Below are positions 32,776 through 41,252 of a stretch of DNA of 45,404 nucleotides, one piece after another (position 1 is the stretch's first letter; each line of letters opens with the position of its first letter). The stretch covers positions 1 through 45,404 of the forward strand of contig DVMP01000048.1 of NCBI GenBank assembly GCA_018714925.1, written 5' to 3'. Both the position numbers and the translations under genes were made by a program. The notes beneath the pieces were generated by a model. It searched no databases. It worked only from the letters and a program-made list of their open reading frames with translations, and had not been told where the DNA came from. Source of the stretch: Candidatus Allocopromorpha excrementigallinarum (GTDB lineage: Bacteria; Bacillota; Clostridia; Peptostreptococcales; Anaerovoracaceae).

Positions 32776-33609
32776 ATGTTATACATAGGATGTCATCTTT
32801 CATCGTCAAAGGGCTTTGAGGCCATGGGAAAAACAGCCCTTGAAATAGGAGCCAACACCTTTCAGTTTTTTACAAGAAACCCAAGGGGAGGCAAAGCCAA
32901 GGCCATAGATGAGGAGGATGTGAAAAGATTTTTGAAAACAGCGGAAAGAGAAGGCTTCGGAAGGATAGTGGCTCACGCCCCCTACACACTGAACCCCTGC
33001 TCGGCCTCGGAGAAGGTGAGAAATTTTGCATTTACGGCAATGGAAGACGATATGAGGCGCATGGAATATATTCCGGGAAATTATTATAATCTTCATCCGG
33101 GAAGTCATGTGGGCCAGGGAGCGGAAAGAGGGATTGAGATGACAGCGGAGCTTCTCAACAGAATAATAAAGCCCTCTCAGAGTACGGTGATACTTCTTGA
33201 AACCATGGCGGGAAAGGGAAGCGAGATCGGAGGAACCTTTGAGGAGCTGAAAGCTATAATAGAAAGGGTGGAGATAAAGGAGAAAATAGGAGTATGTCTC
33301 GATACGTGCCACATAAGCGATGGAGGATATAATGTAAAGGATGATCTCGACAGTGTCGCGGAGGAATTTGACCGGGTCATAGGCCTTGATTATCTTAAGG
33401 CTGTCCACATAAACGACAGCCTTAATCCACAAGGCTCTCACAAGGACAGACATGCCCCCATAGGAAAGGGTACTCTCGGGACCGGGGCAATAGCCGCGGT
33501 AATAAACCATCCTTCCTTCAGGGGTATTCCATGTATTCTGGAAACTCCCAATGATCTGGAGGGCTACGCCCGGGAAATAAAGCTGCTGAAGGAGGCCTAC
33601 AGAGGGTAG
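32776..33609 (+). CDS. nfo: Endonuclease IV
   Basis: 277 residues. An AP endonuclease with a TIM-barrel trinuclear metal site that cuts 5' to abasic sites in DNA. Family motifs: [20 protein letters not shown] at the start, [13 protein letters not shown] near 97, [14 protein letters not shown] near 175 and [17 protein letters not shown] near 215, giving the His/Asp/Glu metal ligands. AAGGAGG precedes the ATG. The 10-nt gap to mntP, with no terminator, places it in the Mn-riboswitch transcript. Its 3' end overlaps the convergent CDF gene by 13 bp. Confidence 0.95.
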   Translation: MLYIGCHLSSSKGFEAMGKTALEIGANTFQFFTRNPRGGKAKAIDEEDVKRFLKTAEREGFGRIVAHAPYTLNPCSASEKVRNFAFTAMEDDMRRMEYIPGNYYNLHPGSHVGQGAERGIEMTAELLNRIIKPSQSTVILLETMAGKGSEIGGTFEELKAIIERVEIKEKIGVCLDTCHISDGGYNVKDDLDSVAEEFDRVIGLDYLKAVHINDSLNPQGSHKDRHAPIGKGTLGTGAIAAVINHPSFRGIPCILETPNDLEGYAREIKLLKEAYRG

Positions 33610-34793
33610 CTGGCCTTGCTGCCCAGACTGGTATAGGCCTTGTCAAAGGTGATTACAACGTAGTAATTGACGTTTACGGCCTTTACGGCCTTGTCTGCGG
33701 CTTCCTTTATTTCGCTTTCAGAGAGCCTGCAGTCAGGGGAAAGAACAACGTCGAAGATTATATTGGTATGAGTTGGGCCGGGCACTATTCTGAAATCGTG
33801 AATGCTGTCCACTCCCTCCATAGGAGTAAAGGCCTGAGATATTACGCCCTTCATCTTTCTTATGAGGGGATCATGGGTCCTTATGGGGTCCATGTGAGCC
33901 ACGAATTCTATATTAAGGGATTCCTTTACGTGTCTTTCTATATTGTCGATCATATCGTGGCTTTTCATGAGATCGCCGTCAGCGTCAACCTCAATGTGCA
34001 TGGAAGCGAATATTTTGCCGGGACCGTAGTTGTGGACCATGAGATCGTGTATTCCCAGAACCCCGGGCTCACTTAGAACGGTTTTCATTATAGAGGCAAC
34101 CAGCTCCTTGTCGGGAGCCTCTCCCAGAAGGGGACTTGATGTTTCGCGTACAAGCTGTATGCCTGACCATATAATAAAGAGAGCCACAAGGCAGCCCATG
34201 ACGCCGTCTGTCTGAAGACCGGTGAACCTGCCTATAATGAGGCTCAAAAGCACGGCGCCCGTGGATATAACGTCGTTTCTGCTGTCTGCGGCAGTGGCCG
34301 CCAGAGTGACGGAGTTTATTTTTTTCCCTATGCTCCTGTTAAAAAGAGACTGCCACAGCTTTACCAGTATGGCGATAACAAGCACAGCCGCGGTTATATA
34401 GCTGAACTGGACAGGCTCCGGATGCAGGATCTTGTCTACGGAGGTTTTCATAAGCTGTACTCCTATGACGATAATAAACACGGATACAAAGAGCCCCGTA
34501 AGGTATTCTATTCTCGCGTGTCCATAAGGGTGATCCTCGTCCTCGGGCTGTGAGGCCAGCTTAAAACCCACCAGAGTTATAATTGATGAAGAAGCGTCGG
34601 CCAGGTTGTTTATTCCGTCCGCTACTATTGCTATGCTCTTTGAAAACAGTCCGATAAGTATCTTTAAAATGCACAGAAACAAATTGGAAATTATGCCTAC
34701 AACGCCGGCAAATTTTCCATATCGCTCCCGCACCTTTGGATCCGAGGTGTTTTCCCAGTCCTTTACAAACAGTTTAATTAAAAATCCGCCCAT
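33597..34793 (-). CDS. Cation diffusion facilitator, probable Mn(II) exporter (MntE-like)
   Basis: 398 residues. Six membrane helices (about 25-225) precede a long cytoplasmic region (about 230-398) with two ferredoxin-like segments, longer than usual for CDF proteins. The transport site reads [11 protein letters not shown] in helix 2 (N-x-x-x-D) and [10 protein letters not shown] in helix 5 (D-x-x-x-D). This Asn-Asp-Asp-Asp set is the one described for pneumococcal MntE; zinc CDFs have His or Asp in place of the Asn. Converging on the mntP-nfo operon, it fits manganese export. The metal choice is an inference from these residues. Confidence 0.85.
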   Translation of the reverse strand: MGGFLIKLFVKDWENTSDPKVRERYGKFAGVVGIISNLFLCILKILIGLFSKSIAIVADGINNLADASSSIITLVGFKLASQPEDEDHPYGHARIEYLTGLFVSVFIIVIGVQLMKTSVDKILHPEPVQFSYITAAVLVIAILVKLWQSLFNRSIGKKINSVTLAATAADSRNDVISTGAVLLSLIIGRFTGLQTDGVMGCLVALFIIWSGIQLVRETSSPLLGEAPDKELVASIMKTVLSEPGVLGIHDLMVHNYGPGKIFASMHIEVDADGDLMKSHDMIDNIERHVKESLNIEFVAHMDPIRTHDPLIRKMKGVISQAFTPMEGVDSIHDFRIVPGPTHTNIIFDVVLSPDCRLSESEIKEAADKAVKAVNVNYYVVITFDKAYTSLGSKASYPL

Positions 34794-34821
34794 GGATAAA
34801 TCCTTCCTTCAGCAGCGGCTT

Positions 34822-35100
34822 TCAGCCGCGTTTAGCTCCGCCTTCCGCATTTTCCCGGCGGGAAGCCTCGATGACAGCTCTGGCAAGCTGATCGGAGCAG
34901 GAGGTGTCCTTTATTCCGCAGTGTATTCCCAGAAGCTTTTCCTCTATTTCATCTACAGTCATTCCCTCCGCCAGAATGGAAAGAGCCTTCAGATTGCCGT
35001 TGCAGCCGCCGTGAAACTGTATATTTCTGACCTTGTCCCCGTCAAGCTCAAACTCCAGCTTCAGAGGACATACTCCCTTTGGTGAAAAATCGTACTTCAT
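34822..35100 (-). CDS. TSCPD-domain protein (TIGR03905 type)
   Basis: 92 residues from ATG 35098-35100 (AGGAAAAGGGCGG upstream). The protein is recognised from VCPLKLEFELDGDKVRNIQF, HGGCNGNLKALSILAEG and the closing KDTSCSDQLARAV. It is related to the TSCPD domain at the C-terminus of some ribonucleotide reductases, with conserved cysteines that suggest zinc or redox binding. Its function is unknown. It lies 28 bp downstream of the CDF start on the same strand, so it is upstream in transcription and may be co-transcribed with the CDF gene. Confidence 0.85.
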   Translation of the reverse strand: MKYDFSPKGVCPLKLEFELDGDKVRNIQFHGGCNGNLKALSILAEGMTVDEIEEKLLGIHCGIKDTSCSDQLARAVIEASRRENAEGGAKRG

Positions 35101-35227
35101 CCGCCCTTTTCCTTTCTCTCTCAATTTATATAAGGTATAATAGTGATAAAAAAGGTACACTGAAAATATACTTATATCATGTTATAATAAACAAAATACA
35201 AAATCAAGCGGGAAAGGAAAAGGAGCA

Positions 35228-36265
35228 GTGGATATTATCAGGAAAACAAGAAGGATCGTAGAACACAACCTCATTAAAACCGTTGTTATCCTGGCGATCC
35301 TGGTGGCGGCCATAGGAGCCGCGGGGGTCGCGGCCTCGGGAGGAAGCATTCTGGGAGCCCTTCCCGCCGATAAAATGAAGGAAGTCGCGGAAAATCCCCT
35401 TACAGGCAGAATCGCGGAGGAAGAGCCGGCGCCAAGACCCCTGGTGGTATCAATTGACAACGTGGGAGACGCGATTCCTCAGTCATGGCTCTCCATGGCT
35501 GATCTCATCTATGAATTCCCAGTGGAGGGAGCGCAGACAAGAATTCAGGCCATTTATTACGGAAGCTTTCCCGAGGAACTGGGTCCTGTAAGAAGCACAA
35601 GGCCTTACTTTGTAGATCTGACAAGAGAATACAGGGGAATATTTCTGGCTCACGGCTGGAGCCCTCAGGCAAAGGAATATCTCCTCAGCGGAGTTGTTCC
35701 ATATATAAACGCCATGAACAGCGACTGCGAGTTTTACAGGGACAGTGAGAAATCGGCTCCTCACAATTCATACATAAAATGGGAGGAAGTTAAGAGCAAA
35801 ATAGACGAGGAGGGCTGGTGGGAAGAAAGGCAGGACATAAGACCCTTCCTCTTTCTCAGCGGAGCCCAGAGAAACGACGGAGACGCGGCGGAGGAAATAA
35901 GCTTCAGATATTCGGGAAGCAGATATGAGTTTACCTACGACAGAGAAAGAAATCTCTATATCAGAACCCTTGACGGAGAAAGATATACAGACAGAGAGAC
36001 GGGAGAGGATATAACCTGCTCCAACGTGCTGGTCCAGACTGTGGAAAGCCGCGTTTTAGACGGCGCCGGAAGACTTGAGATAGATATGACCGCAGGGGGA
36101 GAGGCTACCCTTTTTACGGGCGGCGTAGCGGTAAAGGGAGCCTGGTCACGGGATGATCTCGATTCAAGAACCATATTCGTTGACACCGAGGGGAACGAGT
36201 TCAGGCTGACCCCCGGAAGCACATGGGTTGAGGTGGTTGATCAGAACTGCAGTATAAGCTATTGA
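35228..36265 (+). CDS. DUF3048 (YerB-like) membrane-anchored protein
   Basis: 345 residues beginning with GTG. One N-terminal membrane helix (LIKTVVILAILVAAIGAAGV) is followed by the two DUF3048 domains: PLVVSIDNVGDAIPQSWLSM, the conserved ELGPVRSTRPYFVDL near 115 and the SAPHNSYIKWEEV segment near 175, then a beta-rich C-terminal part. These are surface proteins of unknown function, widespread in Firmicutes. A TATAAT at 35183-35188 could be its -10. The stop codon directly abuts the stop of the convergent PBP gene. Confidence 0.9.
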   Translation: MDIIRKTRRIVEHNLIKTVVILAILVAAIGAAGVAASGGSILGALPADKMKEVAENPLTGRIAEEEPAPRPLVVSIDNVGDAIPQSWLSMADLIYEFPVEGAQTRIQAIYYGSFPEELGPVRSTRPYFVDLTREYRGIFLAHGWSPQAKEYLLSGVVPYINAMNSDCEFYRDSEKSAPHNSYIKWEEVKSKIDEEGWWEERQDIRPFLFLSGAQRNDGDAAEEISFRYSGSRYEFTYDRERNLYIRTLDGERYTDRETGEDITCSNVLVQTVESRVLDGAGRLEIDMTAGGEATLFTGGVAVKGAWSRDDLDSRTIFVDTEGNEFRLTPGSTWVEVVDQNCSISY

Positions 36266-37627
36266 TCAGCGGTTTACCACAGCCTGAAGGACCCGGTTGG
36301 CCACAGAGCCCGCGGTGCTGGAGCCGTAGCCGCCGTTTTCCACCAGAACAACAAAGGCGTAAGGATTTTCCGTATCGTCAAGAAAGCCTACGAACCAGGC
36401 GTTAGGACGCCTGTCGCCTCCCACCTCAGCTGTGCCTGACTTGGCGCATATGCTGAGTCCTGGGAACATATCGGATCCGTAGTTGTTGACAACGTTGCCT
36501 GCCATCATTGATTTCAGAGAATCGGCTGTAGAGGCCTCGATCATCTGCTTGGTCTGTGTCCCCACTACAGGAAGCTTCGAGACCTGGCTCTCCACAAAGG
36601 AGCCGGGTTTTATTATTGTCGGCATCACTGCTTCTCCTCCGTTGGCAATGGCGCCTACATAGACCATCATGGAGCAGGGGTTTACCATATCGTGATACTG
36701 GCCTATTCCCGTCCAGGCAAGATTGACTCCGCCGTCAGGATAGTCGAAGGTGCCGGGCTTTGTTTTGATGCCGTTTACGTCGATGCTCTCGGTGAGCCCC
36801 GCTTTCCCGGTGTATTCTTCCAGGACGGTGCCGCCCAGCTTTTCGGCCAGCTGACCGAAGTAGCAGTTGCATGAAACCTCAAGAGCCCTTTCAAGATCCA
36901 CCGTTCCGTGAGCCGAAAGGTCTGTAACATCGTCTCCGTGTCCGTAGTCTACCCTGCCGGTACAGTTGATTTCCCACGTATAGGCGTCACTGAGAGTTTC
37001 TATGGATGCCGCGGCGGTTACCAGCTTAAATATTGAGCCGGGAACAAAGGTTCCGGAGGTAAATCTGTTTATATACACTCCCGATGTATCGTCGGAGGAA
37101 ATTTCCGGAGGATCCTCAGGATCATAGGTAGGAGAGCTTACCATACATATTATTTCTCCCGTCTCATAGTTGTAGACTCCCACAGTGCCCCTTCGTCCGT
37201 CGAAAGCCTCGTAGGCGGCGGCGCATACCTGTGAGTCAAGGGTTAGGGTAACGTCCTCGCCGGCGTTGTTGAGGGAATAAACTCCGTTTATGAAATCATA
37301 TCCTATAAATTCGTCTGTAAAGGCCCTGTTGGCTCCGGTGGATATGTTGTTGTCTTTATCTCCTGTTATATGCATGAGGGCCCTTCTCACAGTGGAGTCC
37401 TCATTAAAAATCATTCCGTTTTCGGTGTTACGCATTAAAAGCACGCCGTTGGTATCGTACAGGGCGCCCTTTGTAAGATCGCCATTGGTATAGACGTCGC
37501 GGTTTCCTTCATAGGAAGCCCAGTCGTCTCCATAGGCGAAGTATCTGTATGAAAACACGCCTACGCCCACAAGGAGGACGCATGCCAGCAGAAGACACAT
37601 TATGGCTCTTTTTTCTACCTTTTTCAT
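36266..37627 (-). CDS. Class B penicillin-binding protein (PbpA-like transpeptidase)
   Basis: 453 residues. One membrane helix near the start (IMCLLLACVLLVGVGVF), a short N-terminal module, then a transpeptidase domain with the serine motif SIFK near 199, SCN near 251 and KSGT (AKSGTAEVGG) near 397. It cross-links peptidoglycan as the partner of an SEDS glycosyltransferase. The partner is the preceding gene, overlapping by 4 bp. The short N-terminal module resembles PbpA of actinobacteria and related clostridial proteins more than long PBP2x. Confidence 0.93.
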   Translation of the reverse strand: MKKVEKRAIMCLLLACVLLVGVGVFSYRYFAYGDDWASYEGNRDVYTNGDLTKGALYDTNGVLLMRNTENGMIFNEDSTVRRALMHITGDKDNNISTGANRAFTDEFIGYDFINGVYSLNNAGEDVTLTLDSQVCAAAYEAFDGRRGTVGVYNYETGEIICMVSSPTYDPEDPPEISSDDTSGVYINRFTSGTFVPGSIFKLVTAAASIETLSDAYTWEINCTGRVDYGHGDDVTDLSAHGTVDLERALEVSCNCYFGQLAEKLGGTVLEEYTGKAGLTESIDVNGIKTKPGTFDYPDGGVNLAWTGIGQYHDMVNPCSMMVYVGAIANGGEAVMPTIIKPGSFVESQVSKLPVVGTQTKQMIEASTADSLKSMMAGNVVNNYGSDMFPGLSICAKSGTAEVGGDRRPNAWFVGFLDDTENPYAFVVLVENGGYGSSTAGSVANRVLQAVVNR

Positions 37628-39642
37628 TTCTTATCGCCTCCGAATATATCATCTAAAGTAAGGGGCTCATCCTTACGGTCGTCTCTGCCGCCGCTGTAGG
37701 AAGACCTTCTCGAGCCTGCCGGGTCCGGGCCTTTGGCGGAAGAAGAGTCCTCAAAGCTCTTAAAAAAGTCGTCGTCGGAAAAATCCTCATATTTTATGGA
37801 TTTTCTGCGTCCGGCGGAGGAGGAAGGCTTTCTTACTATAGTATCCTGACTGCCCTTATAGGTGTAGTCCTCAACTGATTTAGGAGTGTAAAAAAGCTCC
37901 TCGGGATTTTCTATGCCCCGGCCCTCCAGCTCGTCGTCAAACTCGTTTTTTCTGTCAAGGCGTACGGCGAAGCTGGCGTTCTGCCTTGTATCCGCGGCCT
38001 TGAGAAAGGCCAGAAGTCCCCAGGAGGCTATCATGCTGGTGCCGCCCGAGGAAACAAAGGGGAAGGTTACTCCCGTGAGAGGAAGCAGATCAACCGAGCC
38101 GAACACATTGAGTATGGTCTGGAATATGAAGAGAGAGGTGGCGGCGCAGGCGGCTATGCTGTAATAGGTTGACCTTCCCGCTATAATGGATCTTACGGCA
38201 AAAACTCCCAGAGTGATTACGCAGAGCACCGCCAGCACGGCTATAATAAGGCCCCATTCCTCGCTTAAAAGTCCGAATACAAGGTCTGTACTTGAAGCCG
38301 CAACCTCGCTGAGATGGCCGTTTCCCGCTCCCAGACCGGGGAGTCCGCCGCTGGCCGCGGAGGTCATGGTCTGAACCTGCTGAAAGCCTGAATCTGTAGG
38401 ATCATCCCACACATGGCCCCAGGCGGAGAACCTGTCGGCCACATAAGGACGGAATCTGAGAACCATAAGCCCCATAAGGCCCGCAGCGCCTATTATGAGG
38501 AAGAGCTTGGTAAAGTCTCCGCTTCGCAGGAAGGATATTATAAGGAAGGTGACGAAGAATATTATAGCTGTACCGAAATCGCCCATAATAGCCAGACAGC
38601 CCAGACAGAACACTGAAAAGGCCATGAATACAGTGAGATTTTTTCTCTGCTGCAGCTCGTCGAGAGTCGCTGCTCCAACGTATACGAAGACTATTTTTAC
38701 CAGCTCGGATGGCTGTATGGAAAATGAGTCTCCTATGACTATCCAGTTCTGAGCGCCTGACCTTACGGTTCCGAAAAGAAGATTCACCAGCAGGAGAAAG
38801 GCGCTTATTCCTACTAATATATATGTTATTCTCTTTGCTCTGTTGAGATCTCTCAGAAACCAGCACAGTCCGAAGAAGAGCCCTACGCCCAGCACAGCGC
38901 AGAGAGCCTGCTTCATTCCCTGTCCGGGAAAGGCCGTTACCGTTACAGCCAGACTGAGGGTGGAGAGAAAGAAGGCTATTATTTCCATTTCAAAGCCCAC
39001 GCGCCTGAATATCTTCATAAAGATTACATAACCCCACATGAGGGCGCAGAGAAGGCCGAAGGCAAAGGGCAGAGAGGAAGGAAAATCCTCTCCCATGGAT
39101 ACCCGGAACTGCATAACCGTAAGAAGCTGGAATAAAGTAAGAGCCGCCAGCGAAGGCCATGGCGAAGCGGGATGGGTCTTGCGCTTCCTCTTCTCTATAT
39201 TGTTAACCCTCTCCTGAAGGCTTACGGGATAGAGAGTAAAATCAGAGCCGCCTATGGTCAGTATGTCGCCGGCCTTAAGCTCAGTGGGCTTTTTAACGGG
39301 ACGGCCGTTTATGGCCGAGCCGTTTTTTGAATTGAGATCGTTGTATCTCCACACTCCCGCCGAGTCTCTTATAAGAGTGCCGTGGCTTCTTGAAACGCTG
39401 CTGAGGTTAAGGATAACATCGCAGCCTCGCCCCCTTCCTATAAGATTTTCCCAGTGGGTAAGGGGAACGCTGGTGTCATCGGGACAGCCTAAATAAGCCC
39501 ATATCTCGGAAGGATTTCTCGATCTGAGAAGAGAGCTTATCTGATGAGCCAGTATGAAAACCGCCAGAATAACAAACGCCCATCTGGCTCCTGTTGTAAA
39601 ATATATGCCGATCATTTCGACGGCTGTATTCAGAAAATCCAT
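37624..39642 (-). CDS. FHA-domain FtsW/RodA/SpoVE (SEDS) glycosyltransferase
   Basis: 672 residues. An N-terminal membrane helix (15-35) is followed by a cytoplasmic FHA domain (about 62-140) with LIGRGRGCDVIL, SSVSRSHGTLIR and LNSKNGSAING, which hold the phosphothreonine-binding Arg, Ser, His and Asn. Ten membrane helices of the SEDS fold follow (about 170-555, with GAQNWIVIGDSFSIQPSELV and the late GVTFPFVSSGGTS). A polar C-terminal tail of about 110 residues ends the protein. The SEDS part polymerises glycan strands; the FHA part probably links activity to Ser/Thr kinase phosphorylation. It pairs with the downstream PBP gene. Confidence 0.93.
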   Translation of the reverse strand: MDFLNTAVEMIGIYFTTGARWAFVILAVFILAHQISSLLRSRNPSEIWAYLGCPDDTSVPLTHWENLIGRGRGCDVILNLSSVSRSHGTLIRDSAGVWRYNDLNSKNGSAINGRPVKKPTELKAGDILTIGGSDFTLYPVSLQERVNNIEKRKRKTHPASPWPSLAALTLFQLLTVMQFRVSMGEDFPSSLPFAFGLLCALMWGYVIFMKIFRRVGFEMEIIAFFLSTLSLAVTVTAFPGQGMKQALCAVLGVGLFFGLCWFLRDLNRAKRITYILVGISAFLLLVNLLFGTVRSGAQNWIVIGDSFSIQPSELVKIVFVYVGAATLDELQQRKNLTVFMAFSVFCLGCLAIMGDFGTAIIFFVTFLIISFLRSGDFTKLFLIIGAAGLMGLMVLRFRPYVADRFSAWGHVWDDPTDSGFQQVQTMTSAASGGLPGLGAGNGHLSEVAASSTDLVFGLLSEEWGLIIAVLAVLCVITLGVFAVRSIIAGRSTYYSIAACAATSLFIFQTILNVFGSVDLLPLTGVTFPFVSSGGTSMIASWGLLAFLKAADTRQNASFAVRLDRKNEFDDELEGRGIENPEELFYTPKSVEDYTYKGSQDTIVRKPSSSAGRRKSIKYEDFSDDDFFKSFEDSSSAKGPDPAGSRRSSYSGGRDDRKDEPLTLDDIFGGDKK

Positions 39643-39655
39643 TGGAACCTTCTCC

Positions 39656-40939
39656 TTATGGTGTGTATTTTATCCGCTGATTTTGTAATTGGTGTGATGA
39701 AGACTGCTGTTTTACGGCTCTGTACCCCAGCACGGTTATCTGCTCGCCGGGAACATTATGGTAAAAATGCTTTTCGCTGCCGGTGGTCCTGCCGATGATC
39801 TTTCTGTCCGTAAGAGTCATGGCGTTTTCCTCAAGATCAGCCTTTATTCTCCCGAGATTCATTTTTTCGGGAAGAAAGTCGGGATTGTCGGCCTTGAAGT
39901 TGTTGAGGCTTTTGGGAGCCTCGTTGTATCCGGCGAATATACCCACGGCAAGGCCGCCTTTTTTTATAAGGGGCGCGATATATGAGTACAGACTCCTGTT
40001 ATATGTAAATATACTGTTGGTCATGGAAAAATCGTCTATATATATGTCTATGCATTCCCTGCAGAGAGGAAGTCTTGAAACATTGCCCGCCATAAAGACC
40101 GTCTGCGAGTCACAGTCCTCCAGATACTGCTGTATCTTTGATATTTTCTTCAGGGAGGGATCGACTATCACATAGGTCACGGAGGGACTGAATCTGCGGC
40201 AGTACCTGAGTATAAAATTGAAAGGAAAGGGACCTGTCATTACATTGCGAGGCTCCTTTGCCTCCAGTATCTGGTGGTATATCCACAGATAGGTTCTGGC
40301 TATAAGCATACGGTAGCATCCGCTGAACTGGTCGATGATGCCTGTAACGGTTTCCATGTTCTTAAATGATTTGAAGGGCGTGTCCTCGGCGGCTCCCTCG
40401 CACAGGATGACTCCTTTCTCTATGGAGGCTCTGTATCCGCACTGGCAGTGCAGGGTGCCCGAAAGTATTTTGCCGCCGCTGATATCGGCTGATTCCAGAC
40501 TGAGGGGCCTGCGGCAGTCGGGGCAGTAGAGATAAGGAATGAAGGAAAAAGGAAACCCGTAGGAAGCAGCCGTCGCATCGCTTCTCTTTGCCTCGGAAAA
40601 TTTTTCCAGCTCCTCATCGAGCCTTTCTATGGCCGCGGACAGCTTGTCTCTTTCGGAGGTAAGCTGGTCTCTCTTTCCTGAAAGAAGCTGGGACATTATG
40701 TCAAGCACTGTATCGTCCTTGAAGTTGGATGTTTTTTCCAGGAAAAACAGAAGCTCTATCTCCTCAAGAGAAAGGCCGAACTCCTTGTATTTAAGTATTT
40801 TTTCCATATCATCCATGCAGGCTCTGCTGAAAACATACTGGTTGTTCCTCCTGCCGGGAGTAAGGAGAGCCTTGTCCATATAATATCTCACAGTAGATAT
40901 GTTCAGACCGTACTTTTCGGCGAATTCTCCTATTTTCAT
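39656..40939 (-). CDS. MerR regulator fused to Zn ribbon and degenerate methyltransferase-like domain
   Basis: 427 residues from ATG 40937-40939 (AAAGGTG upstream). Part 1 (1-75) is a MerR winged helix, KIGEFAEKYGLNISTVRYYM. Part 2 (about 85-125) is the MerR coiled coil. Part 3 (about 140-190) is a zinc ribbon of the Trm112/RlmA kind, YCPDCRRPL and HCQCGYRASIEKGVIL. Part 4 (about 210-390) looks like a class I methyltransferase with the acidic strand-2 end YVIVDPSLKK and VFMAGNVSRLPL, but the glycine-rich motif I reads MTGPFPFNFILRY. It heads the operon with FHA-FtsW and the PBP. Confidence 0.85.
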   Translation of the reverse strand: MKIGEFAEKYGLNISTVRYYMDKALLTPGRRNNQYVFSRACMDDMEKILKYKEFGLSLEEIELLFFLEKTSNFKDDTVLDIMSQLLSGKRDQLTSERDKLSAAIERLDEELEKFSEAKRSDATAASYGFPFSFIPYLYCPDCRRPLSLESADISGGKILSGTLHCQCGYRASIEKGVILCEGAAEDTPFKSFKNMETVTGIIDQFSGCYRMLIARTYLWIYHQILEAKEPRNVMTGPFPFNFILRYCRRFSPSVTYVIVDPSLKKISKIQQYLEDCDSQTVFMAGNVSRLPLCRECIDIYIDDFSMTNSIFTYNRSLYSYIAPLIKKGGLAVGIFAGYNEAPKSLNNFKADNPDFLPEKMNLGRIKADLEENAMTLTDRKIIGRTTGSEKHFYHNVPGEQITVLGYRAVKQQSSSHQLQNQRIKYTP

Positions 40940-40964
40940 TTCAACCACACCTTTCCGCAATTAA

Positions 40965-40993
40965 ATTATACTAAAAACAGACTCCCGCGGCAA
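40965..40993 (-). promoter_or_regulatory. Promoter of the MerR-fusion/FtsW/PBP operon
   Basis: On the minus strand TTGCCG (40988-40993), 17 bp, TATAAT (40965-40970). MerR operators usually lie in a long 19-bp spacer; this spacer is a standard 17 bp, so autoregulation of the classic MerR kind is not obvious. Confidence 0.6.
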
Positions 40994-41132
40994 GGCTAAA
41001 GGAAGGTGAAGCCGGGTTGAGGTTTTTGGAAAAAACCATGTTGCGGTGCATCGGGGTCAATGAGATATGATACAGAAAGGAGAGGATAAAGTCACAGCCT
41101 CTTAAAAGATAAATATAAATTATAACACAAAG

Positions 41133-41190
41133 GGGACTGTCCCGCGGCTGACCTGTCAGGCCGGTTTGAAGGACGGTCTCTTTTCATTTT
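41133..41190 (+). terminator. Terminator-like structured element upstream of the DUF6506-like gene
   Basis: GGGACTGTCC (41133-41142) pairs with GGACGGTCTC (41171-41180, two G-T pairs) around an inner GGC-TGAC-CT-GTCA-GCC hairpin, followed by TTTTCATTTT. In the 290-bp gap with no gene it could be an attenuator of the next gene or the end of an unseen transcript. Confidence 0.4.
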
Positions 41191-41252
41191 CTTCCTTGGA
41201 GGTTGATAAAAAAAGAGGTAATATGGTAAGCTGTTAAAAACAGGAGGATGAG

